21,195 nucleotides of DNA, from positions 1 to 21,195 of the forward strand of contig JWZX01001489.1 in the NCBI GenBank assembly GCA_001275005.1. Direction: 5' to 3'. The stretch is from Chrysochromulina tobinii (taxonomy: Eukaryota; Haptophyta; Prymnesiales; Chrysochromulinaceae). The notes beneath the pieces are model-generated. The model did not search any database. It worked only from the letters and a program-made list of their open reading frames with translations, and was not told the origin of the DNA. This document shows, one piece after another, positions 7,954-14,924 of this stretch (position 1 is the first letter of the stretch; every line of letters starts with the position of its first letter). The position numbers were made by a program, and so were the translations under genes.

Positions 7954-8465
7954 TTTGAAGATGGTGCCGCCGGATTCGGTGCGGAAGTGGAAGCGCTCGA
8001 CACGGCGCCGACGCTCTTATCGTCTGCCGGTCGGCGGCGAGGCGGGCTGGGGTCGGGGCTGTCATGCCGCTCCGGCTTGCGACGAGGCGGGCTGGGGTCG
8101 GGGCTGTCATGCAGGGCGCGCTTGCTATTGCCAACGGGCACTTCTTCCCATTGACTGACTGGCGCACTGCGCGGCGCGGCTGCGCTGGCGGCCCTCTGAG
8201 CCGTTTGCGCGGCAACGAGAGCAGCAGCGGCCTCGTCGAGCTGCGGCTTCTCCTCCTCGTCCTCGTCGTAGATCTCGCGGCCACCCGCGGCCACCACCTC
8301 GTCGGCGTCGATCACCCTCATGCCCGAGTGATGGTGATGGTGGTGCCGCTTGTGCTTCTTGTGTTTGTGCTCCTTCTTATCTCGCTTTTGCTCGCTCGCA
8401 TCGGTGCCGCCACCGTCGAGGTACCGCTTCAAATACTCGGCCTTGCTCTGCGTGGTGGTCGTCAT
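7071..8465 (-). CDS. BUD13: BUD13, subunit of the RES pre-mRNA splicing complex, two exons
   Basis: Exons 8465-7480 and 7353-7071 give 422 residues. BUD13 works with SNU17/RBMX2 and PML1/SNIP1 in the nuclear RES complex, which binds the spliceosome and helps splicing of introns with poor 5' sites. The N-terminus has SKAEYLKRYLDG, a basic Lys/His stretch and GMRVIDADE, as in BUD13. The middle has AGRATIYRDKLGKK. The C-terminus has the family hallmark KPKYRGPAPPPNRFNIAPG, continuing FRWDGVDRSNGYE, and ends WATHDM. Ser-Pro-Pro-Arg-Arg repeats, Pro9 and Ser runs fill the centre. The exons join inside an Arg codon (AG|G) over a 126-nt GC-AG intron. Start chosen at MTTTTQSKAEYL; the frame is open further up, but homology begins here. 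Confidence 0.93.
7354..7479 (-). repeat. BUD13 intron: GC-AG family B introner with 15-bp flanking duplication
   Basis: 126 nt. GGCACGATCTCGACG occurs at both edges: the first copy supplies the donor (GCGAG|GCACGA), the second is the start of exon 2 after CTTCATCAG. The body is nine near-perfect sense-strand CTCTGATGAC units followed by TTGATTGCCTCC. Every unit contains a TGA stop and a CTGAT branch-point-like sequence. This is the cleanest single family B insertion in the window. Confidence 0.85.
7806..7844 (-). repeat. Short family C insert with 12-bp perfect duplication in the BUD13 exon
   Basis: TGAATCGATCAT occurs at 7806-7817 and 7833-7844 around the 15-nt insert at 7818-7832 (coding strand CAGCCCTGTTCACAG). 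The 27-nt gain is in frame and yields MIDSQPCSQMIDS. CTGTGAACAGGG recurs at 6253-6264 in the BTB gene, with a related form at 3504-3517 and 5233-5246. Confidence 0.8.
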
Positions 8466-8676
8466 TTGCTGAAAAGACGACGAGCCAAGACTCCAGAATC
8501 GCCGCCGTGAGCTTTGCCAGTCGCAGCGGTCCGCAAACTTAAGACGCAGAGTTTCGTCAAGACGTGCACGTTCAAGTTTCACGTGTCGCCCAGCATTCCG
8601 CCGCCCGATCTGTGGCGAGGGTCGTCGCGGTTTCTGCCTGTGAACGATCTGCCGCACCGTTAACAGCTGCAACGCA
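8466..8676. promoter_or_regulatory. Divergent 5' region shared by BUD13 and the RING ligase gene
   Basis: 211 bp between two outward-facing start codons, so it must hold both promoters and 5' UTRs. I see no TATA box or repeat element in it. The promoter role is inferred from gene arrangement only. Confidence 0.5.
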
Positions 8677-9480
8677 ATGGCGGGGACGAGCCAGTCCAGC
8701 GAGGAAAAGGTTGAGGCCGTACAGTTCTTCGAGTGCAACATCTGCCTGGAGACTGCCTGCAACCCAGTCATAACCCAGTGCGGCCACCTCTACTGGTGCG
8801 TGCAAACTCCCGAGAGCGCGAGCCATTTCACAAGCCGTGTGGCACCGTTCCAGACGCTGACCTCCTGCTGCCCGATTTCTCGCCCGTGCGCCGTTCCCTT
8901 GCAGCTGGCCGTGCTTGTACAAGGTGCGCACCGCGCGCACTGGTGCCTATGCCTGCGTTCCGCTCTTTCCTCTCTGACAGCGCGCACGCTTCTCGCATGG
9001 CTGCCACAGTGGATGCGTGCCTCGCCGAACAACGCTGCCTGCCCCATCTGCAAGGCAGCCCTCTCCGAGGAGCGAATCATCCCGCTCTACGGCCGCGGGC
9101 GGGCAGAGGTAGACCCTCGCAAAGACGGCAGCTTACGGACCAGAATCAGCGACGAGCTCGACGCCGTACCGGCGCGGCCACGCGCGCCGTTCTCGCCCTC
9201 CCTGCAGACGCAGCAGGCGATCAGGCAGCAGCAGCAGTACCAGCAGCAGCAGCAAAACGCGACGCTCTCTTCGGGGCTCAGGGTGCTACCTTCAGTTTTG
9301 GGGCTGCAGCTCGTCTTTCCCATGCCGGGCATGCCACCGCTGGTGCCAGCCATGGCGATGCCGAGCGACGCGGTGGCGCCCACGATGGCCCTTACCGCGG
9401 AACAGGCGCAGCAGGCGTTCCTCTCGCGCATGCTGCTGCTGCTTGGATCGCTCATCATCTTCTGCCTGCTGCTCTTCTGA
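8677..9480 (+). CDS. RNF185: RNF5/RNF185-type RING E3 ubiquitin ligase, ER tail-anchored, three exons
   Basis: Exons 8677-8795, 8905-8923 (19 nt) and 9010-9480 give 202 residues. Splicing restores an intact C3HC4 RING: CNICLE, CGHLYCWPCLYKW, CPICKA, with the spacing of RNF5/RNF185/RMA1. Unspliced, the frame is open but the fifth and sixth zinc-binding cysteines are lost, which proves the microexon. PLYGRG after the RING is a family signature. A Gln-rich linker follows, then a C-terminal hydrophobic tail (LLLLGSLIIFCLLLF), typical of these ER membrane ligases acting in protein quality control. Donor and acceptor sites are GTGCGT...TTGCAG and GTGCGC...CCACAG. These two introns (109 and 86 nt) contain none of the repeat families. 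The symbol marks the family; RNF5 and RNF185 cannot be told apart here. Confidence 0.93.
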   Translation: MAGTSQSSEEKVEAVQFFECNICLETACNPVITQCGHLYWCVQTPESASHFTSRVAPFQTLTSCCPISRPCAVPLQLAVLVQGAHRAHWCLCLRSALSSLTARTLLAWLPQWMRASPNNAACPICKAALSEERIIPLYGRGRAEVDPRKDGSLRTRISDELDAVPARPRAPFSPSLQTQQAIRQQQQYQQQQQNATLSSGLRVLPSVLGLQLVFPMPGMPPLVPAMAMPSDAVAPTMALTAEQAQQAFLSRMLLLLGSLIIFCLLLF

Positions 9481-9958
9481 GCTGCCCATATTAGGCAGCA
9501 GGCCGGCAGAGGGCTCGACCTGATGAGGGACGCACTCAATCGCAATCAATCGCAATCAATTAGAGATGCAAGCGGGCCGGCAGAGGGCTCGACCTCTCTC
9601 GGCTATTAGCGAGCGTGCGTGACAGGCCATGCACAGCCGGTGCATGCAACCAGGGCATGCACAGCCGGTGCATGCAGCGAGTGCATGCAGCGAGTGCATG
9701 CACAGCCGGTGCTATGGTTATGCGGACACCGACCACCCGAACGCCGGACGACAGTGTACTATACGAGTGACTAGTGGAGTGTGTATAGGTTCTCTGATAG
9801 GATCTAGCTAGCTGCTCTCCGTCGTTTCCATAACGCGCCACGGGAGACGAAATGACACGAACAAATGTGTTATTTACGCCGGTCTCCCGATTGATACGAC
9901 CGCGGTGATCAATACAACGCGCGCAGGGCTCCCAGCTCTTCTGGCCGAGGCACGCCCA
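9481..9958. repeat. Convergent intergenic region with a family B element and GCATGC repeats
   Basis: Between the stops of two converging genes. A 21-bp direct repeat (9501-9521 and 9575-9595) flanks a family B-like insert that reads, on the minus strand, TGATTGCGAT units ending CCTCATCAG followed by GTCGAGCCC, so it is oriented for the minus-strand gene (possible 3' UTR intron). At ~9628-9713 a cluster of GCATGC palindromes in units such as CACAGCCGGTGCATGCA forms an irregular tandem array. A 24-bp perfect repeat lies at 9927-9950 and 9972-9995, reaching into the end of the glutaredoxin-like gene. No coding gene is recognised in the gap. Confidence 0.75.
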
Positions 9959-10600
9959 TCACGGCGCGCATGGCTCCCAGCTCTTCTGGCCGAGGAACCC
10001 CGCGAATACCTGTGTGTGCCGGCCTGAGTCGAAGAGCTCCTGCACCTCGTCTCCGCCGCCCACGAATGTACATTGCTCCCCGTAGATGAAGACCTGTGGG
10101 TAGGTGCGAGCGCCGCTTACGGCCCACAGCGCGTTCCGGACCTCCTTCATGGGCGGCGAGGCGCCGTCGACGGGCACGTAGTCGATGCCCTTGGCCTGCA
10201 GCTGCGTCTCCACTTTCCGCCATGCGACCTCGAAGAGCTGGTTCGAGGCGTAGCTCGTGAAGAGCACAATGCACTTGCCCTTGTACGGCTCGAGCGGGTC
10301 GCCGACGGCCGCGCTTGCCATCTCTGTCACGGGCGGTGCCAGCGGAGGCGGCGGCGGCGGCGGCATCGATGGCGCCGCCGCTGGAGCGGGAGCTGGAGCG
10401 GGAGCTGGAGTAGGAGCGGCGGCAGCAGCGGCGGGCGCGGGCGCAGGCGCCGCGATGACAGCACCTTCCACAAGCTGGGCGTCTTTTACCTCGACCCACG
10501 TGGTTTTACCGTCATCGAACTCCACCCGAAGTCGAGGACCCATGACTTTGAGTATGCGGCCAGAGCCTTTCGGCGTCCTCACAAGATCGCCCTCTTGCAT
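9959..10600 (-). CDS. Glutaredoxin-fold (SH3BGRL-like) protein with N-terminal Tudor/SH3-like domain
   Basis: 213 residues, single exon. Residues 1-45 (GDLVRTPKGSGRILKVMG, then LRVEFDDGKTTWVEV) look like a small beta-barrel of the Tudor/KOW/SH3 kind. Residues ~46-100 are an Ala-Pro linker with a Pro7 run. Residues ~107-205 have a thioredoxin-like pattern: KCIVLFTSYASNQLFEVAW, KGIDYVPVDG, and TYPQVFIYGE with the cis-proline. The CxxC/CxxS redox motif is absent (TSYASNQ), as in SH3BGR/SH3BGRL proteins, so a non-catalytic binding role is more likely than disulfide reduction. The last residues and stop fall in a 24-bp direct repeat (9927-9950 and 9972-9995), so the C-terminus may have been altered by that duplication. 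Start taken at the first Met. Confidence 0.72.
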   Translation of the reverse strand: MQEGDLVRTPKGSGRILKVMGPRLRVEFDDGKTTWVEVKDAQLVEGAVIAAPAPAPAAAAAAPTPAPAPAPAPAAAPSMPPPPPPPLAPPVTEMASAAVGDPLEPYKGKCIVLFTSYASNQLFEVAWRKVETQLQAKGIDYVPVDGASPPMKEVRNALWAVSGARTYPQVFIYGEQCTFVGGGDEVQELFDSGRHTQVFAGFLGQKSWEPCAP

Positions 10601-10845
10601 GGGATGGCCCGATTAGCGTTTTCATCACAAGAATCCCGCATTCGCAATCAATCCTTCGCGACCGGAAACGACTAGTCCTTGTCCACCCGCATGCAGCCCC
10701 CGCCCTCGGAGGGACCGTCAGTGGGAGTTTCTTTTCGAAGGCGTGAAATTCCTCACACGCTCTGACCGCTCGCTCCCCCCCGCACAAACGTCCGCGAAAG
10801 CGGCGTCGAAGCGCGTGCTCGAGCCGCCATCACGCTGCGCTCTCC
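10601..10845. promoter_or_regulatory. Divergent 5' region shared by the glutaredoxin-like and Kelch genes
   Basis: 245 bp between outward-facing starts. No repeat element or recognised motif; promoter role inferred from the arrangement. Confidence 0.45.
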
Positions 10846-12478
10846 ATGGCGTCCGGGATCGGGTACACGCCGCTCCCGACCTGCAACAATCACCCACGAA
10901 GCACGTCGTCGTCGGTCGTTGGCTCGGCTCAGGCACTCGGCGTGGCGGTGCTGCTTGGGCTGAGCCTCGTCCTGTGCATCTGGTGGCGCACCGCAGCAGA
11001 CATCGGTCAATTCCCCGCACAGCGATGGCAGGAGCTGGCTCCAATCCCGGACGCGCTTGGCGTTGCTGGGCCGTTTGTGGGCGCCTCTGGCGGTGCGCTG
11101 CTCCTCGCGGGCGGTGCCAACTTTCCCGACCGACCACCGTGGGAGGGCGGCGCGAAGCACTGGCTCGATGCCGTGTACGCCCTGGAGTCTCCGCAGGCCA
11201 CACGCTGGATGCTCGTCGGTCGCCTGCCGCACCCGCTCGGGTACGGCGTCTCGGCGAGTTGGCGAGGCCGTCTGCTCTGCGTCGGTGGCAGCGACGGGTC
11301 GGCGCACCGTGCCACTGTCCTTGCTCTCCGGTACTCGTACCGCGTCGGCACCGGGACTGTGGAAATGGAGGCCGGCCCGTCGCTCCCAGTGGCTCTGGCG
11401 AACGCGGCTGGCGTGCTCGTGGGCGACGTGCTCTACGTGGCCGGCGGCTCCGCGAGCCCGCAGGCCACCGAGGCGTGTTCACAGCTGTGGAGATTGCATC
11501 TCGTCGAGGGCCTGAGTGCGAGCTCGTGGCGAGCGTTACCCTGCATGCATGCAAGTGCTCACGACGGCGCCCGCACCCCTCTCCCCACAGGTGCGAGCTC
11601 GTGGCGAGAGTTACCGGCCATCCCGGGCCCCGGGCGCGTGTTGCCGGCGATCGGGTGGAGCGGCCTCACCCAGCGAGTGCTGCTCATCAGTGGCGCGCGG
11701 CTGCTGCCAACGGCCGATGGCACGGGCTCGACTCGTGACGAACCCTGACGAACCCTGGCGAACCCTGACGAACCCTGGCGAACCCTGACGAACCCTGACG
11801 AACCCTGGCTGCTGCCAACGGCCGATGGCATGGGCTCGACGCGTGAGTTCCTTCGCGACGGTTTCGGTGGCATGCAAGTGCTCATCACGGCGCCTCTCGC
11901 TCCTCTTCCCACCACAGGTGAGTTCCTCCGGGACGGCTTCGCCTTCGACCCCGCACTGAGCACCTGGCGCAAGCTGAAACCACCGCCGCGCGCCATCGTC
12001 GGGTCGCCCGGCCCGGCGCTCGAGCTCACATCTCGCGCCGAGCTCACATCACCTTCCAAATTAGGAGCTCGGAATGCCATGCTCTTCCTGCCCGGGGACG
12101 ACGGCGCCCACTTTGGGGAGCAAGCGGTACGTCCTGATTACGACTGATTGCGACTGATTGCGACTGATTGCGACTGATTGCGACTGATTGCGACTGATTG
12201 GATTGGCTTCCCTATCACAGGCCCTCAAGGATCGTCACCCGGGCTTCGGCGCTCTGATGATGAGCTACAGCGAAATCGAGGACAGCTGGAGCACAGTTTC
12301 GTCAAGTGCCATGGCCTTCCCGGGCGGAGCGCCCGTGACGACGCCGGCGGCCCGCTGGGGTGCGTTGTGGGTGATCCCGAGCGGCGAGGTGCGCCCTGGG
12401 GTGCGCACACCGCGGGTGGTGGCTTTGGTGCTGCCCGGGGGCGAGGCAAGGGGCGAGGAGGCTCAGGCTGCAACTTAG
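10846..12478 (+). CDS. Membrane-anchored NanM-like Kelch beta-propeller (sialate epimerase / mutarotase family), four exons
   Basis: Exons 10846-11515, 11591-11734, 11918-12126 and 12221-12478 give 426 residues; phases 1, 1 and 0 all match. An N-terminal hydrophobic segment (~30-45: ALGVAVLLGLSLVLCIWW) suggests a signal anchor. The rest follows bacterial N-acetylneuraminate epimerase (NanM) and the related cyclically permuted mutarotases: ANFPDRPPWEGGAKHW, GYGVSASW with LLCVGGSDG, LANAAGVLVGDVLYVAGGS, SWRELPAIPGPGR, REFLRDGFAFDP, PGDDGAHFGE and KDRHPGFGALMMSY. These are successive propeller blades. NanM interconverts sialic acid anomers; here a secretory-pathway or surface sugar isomerase is inferred, with catalysis unproven. 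Both of the first two splice junctions fall exactly at duplicated exon edges made by introner insertion. A bacterial origin of the domain is possible. Confidence 0.82.
11516..11590 (+). mobile_element. Kelch gene intron 1: single family A introner, 75 nt
   Basis: The intron is a 25-bp copy of the following exon edge (11516-11540 against 11591-11615, 24 of 25 identical) plus a 50-nt module (11541-11590). The module begins CTGCATGCATGCAAGTGCTC and ends CCCTCTCCCCACAG. The duplicated exon supplies the donor (CTGA|GTGCGAGC); the module supplies the pyrimidine tract and acceptor. It is 75 nt without an in-frame stop, so retention adds 25 residues rather than truncating. Confidence 0.9.
11735..11917 (+). 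mobile_element. Kelch gene intron 2: family D array plus family A introner
   Basis: 183 nt, donor ACTC|GTGACGAACC, acceptor CCACCACAG|GTGAGTTCC. First comes ~6 copies of an 11-nt CGAACCCTG(A/G) unit flanked by a 40-bp exon duplication (11699-11738 and 11807-11846, 38 of 40 identical). Then a family A module (CATGCAAGTGCTCATCACGG, from 11871) is flanked by a 24-bp duplication starting GTGAGTTCCT (11843-11866 and 11918-11941). Two successive insertions therefore built one intron. Confidence 0.82.
12127..12220 (+). repeat. Kelch gene intron 3: family B array
   Basis: 94 nt, donor AAGCG|GTACGTCC, acceptor TTCCCTATCACAG. The body is about six copies of the 10-mer CGACTGATTG on the sense strand. 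No flanking duplication is visible, unlike most other family B introns. Confidence 0.8.
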
Positions 12479-12752
12479 GTCTAAAGGCAATGGCTCGCCG
12501 CCAATTAGCAATTTTCGTTCGTTTCGTTGTTTCCCACAAATAAGTCACAGTTCTTAAGGCAATGGCTCGCCGCCAATTTTCGTTACGTTTCGTTGTTCCC
12601 ACAAATAAGTCACCCGAGTTCGTCATTTCCAGAACCGGCCTGGAAGTTGCACTTCGCTTCGTCAAACTCGTGAGGACGAAATTGATTCCCTTCGGTCGTC
12701 CACAAGCCTCCAACTCACGAGGAGAGGCCTTTCAGAACAACTCACACGCGAC
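12479..12752 (+). repeat. Intergenic stretch with an imperfect ~65-bp direct repeat
   Basis: Between two plus-strand genes. A unit starting AAGGCAATGGCTCGCCGCCA and ending with CACAAATAAGTCAC occurs at ~12484-12548 and ~12556-12613. The first copy carries a small insertion (TTAGCAA). This is probably the 3' UTR of the Kelch gene. No other feature seen. Confidence 0.7.
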
Positions 12753-13302
12753 ATGGCCACCGAGGGCCTCCCGATGCGCCGAACGCCGAGCTCTCTGCTG
12801 TCATTCAAGCTGCGCGAGGTCCGCAAGCCTCGCGGATCGCCCTTTCGTGCTCGCCCCGACCTCCTCTGTGCGAGCGCGCGCGCTCTCGGAGGTTCCGTGC
12901 TCACTCCCTTGCATTCCGTTTGGCAGTTCCTTGACTCTAAGGAAGAGCCGACGCAGGAGTTGCCGCTGCCGCTGATCGCTGAGCGTAGCGTAGCACCGCG
13001 CCAGCACCACCGGCAGCAGAGCAAGAGCGCACTCTTGCAAGCACATCCCACCAATGCCGTCTACGGTGCGCCCGAATTCGCCTGTGAACGTGGCCGTGGA
13101 CCTCCTCCACGCGAGCCCTCTCGAATCTTCCCACAGCCTTCCCGAGTCCCTCCCACGCTCACTCTCTGTGTGTCGCACATCGCCGCCCGCAGTCGACTGC
13201 TTCTTCTACGGCTTCTGGCTACCGATGGAGAAGCTTCCAGCTTATCAGGCGAGCATGTCACACCATCCGGGCATGGCGGCCATGGCGGCGGTCGGCTCTT
13301 GA
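12753..13302 (+). CDS. Small protein of unknown function (104 aa), three exons
   Basis: Model: exons 12753-12818, 12927-13065 and 13193-13302, phases 0 and 1 fitting exactly. Acceptors are convincing (CCGTTTGGCAG and CGCCGCCCGCAG, each after a pyrimidine-rich tract); the donors are GAG|GTCCGC and TACG|GTGCGC. The joined product reads MATEGLPMRRTPSSLLSFKL, then REFLDSKEEPTQELPLPL, a Gln/His-rich stretch, then AVYVDCFFYGFWLPMEKLPA with Met/His/Ala at the end. The aromatic patch CFFYGFW might be a short membrane or interface helix. I recognise no family. The unspliced frame is open for 195 codons but loses this conserved-looking end. Its introns lack the repeat families. Confidence 0.5.
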
Positions 13303-13603
13303 TGAGCGCGCGCGCTGCGACAGGCGCGCGGTTGCACTGACGTGGCCGCCACCCCACGGAGTGGCCGGCCACCGCACTCAGTCCGGTAGTGAAGGTAGTA
13401 AAGGTCAGTATGTACAGTATGTGGTCGTAGGGCCCATGTCGTAGGCATGGTCGTAGGCCGTACCCGGTAGAGGGAGACACCTGGCCCGGTGAGAATTCGG
13501 AATAAATTCGATTCGAACCACGAGTCGATACCGCGCACGACTCCTCCTCACCTCTTTACCTCGAGGCTACACCGGCGCGCCCATCCCGGCGCCCGCCCCT
13601 CCC
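13303..13603. other. Convergent intergenic region
   Basis: About 300 bp between the 3' ends of the small plus-strand gene and the ClpX-like minus-strand gene. It contains irregular GTCGTAGG and CAGTATGT/CAGTATGTGG-type short repeats near 13410-13460, and no gene or hairpin that I can support. Confidence 0.5.
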
Positions 13604-14887
13604 TCAACGCTCAAGCAGCCGGCGCAGCGCCACCTGCGGCTGACGAATCATACTCGCATCCACCTCGAGCTTCGTCAGCGCCGTCCCGGGCAGCTCAAAC
13701 TTGAAGTGACGAAGCGCACCTTCCAGAACGGTGAGCAGCCCCCGTGCCCCGGTCTGCTCGGCGGTCGGTCATCCGTGCTCATCAGTGGCAGTCAATAGCA
13801 ATCAGCGGCACTCAGCGGCACTCTGCGGGGGCACTCAGCGGCACTCAGCGGCACTCAGCGGCACTCAGCGGCACTCAGCGACACTCGGCGACACTCAGTG
13901 GCAATCAGAGGCAATCAGAGGCAATCAGTGGCAATCAGAGGCAATCAGAGGCAATCAGTGGCAATCAGTGGCAATCAGAGGCAATCAGTGGCAATCAGTG
14001 GCACTCGCCTGTTCGGCGGCCGCTCGGCGCGCCACCTCGCGCAGAGCGCACGGGAGAAGCACGAGCTCGATCTCGTACCTGCAATCACGATGGCAATCAC
14101 GATGGCAATCAAGCGCAATCACGGGAGCAGCACGAGTTCGATCTCATACCTTCCACAATCAGAGGCAATCACGATGGCAATCAAGCGCCATCCGATGGCG
14201 CGATCTGAGGCCATCCGATCTGGCGCGCTCGAGATCACGATGGCAATCAATCTGGCGCGCTCGAGATCTGGCGCGCACCCTTCGAAATCTCGCACGATCT
14301 GCGCCGCCACCGAGTCGTGCGCGTCGGTGAGCACCTGTGGGGAGAGGGGGGGGCGGGCGCCGTAGTGAGCACTTGCATGTTGGCACTCACGTGCGCGTCG
14401 GTGAGCACCCGAAACAGATCGGCCTCGCGCAGCCGTTGGCACGGACGCGCCGTAGTGAGCACTTGCATGCAGGCACGCACCCGAAACAGATCGGCCTCGC
14501 GCAGCCGTTGGCACGCGACGCGCACGGGGATGCGCCCGATGAACTCTGGCTCGAGTCCATGGCGTACCTGTGGGGAGAGGGGCGTTGTAGTGAGCACTTG
14601 CATGCAGGCCGACCCGATGAACTCTGGCTCGAGTCCATGGCGTACCTGTGAGGAGAGGGGGAGCGGGCGCCGTAGTGAGCACTTGCATGCAGGCCGAGAG
14701 CGCGCGCGGGGATGCGCCCGATTGAACTCTGGCGCACCTGCCATATTAGGTACTCGTGAGGGCACTCAGCACGCAATCGAAACGCAATCAGAACGCAATC
14801 AGGCGCAATCATACGAAATCGGCCGTCTGCGCCAAATGAAGTACGTCAGGGAGCTCTTCCTTCGCCTCCGCCTCTTGCTGCTGCTGC

Positions 14888-14924
<37 letters not shown>

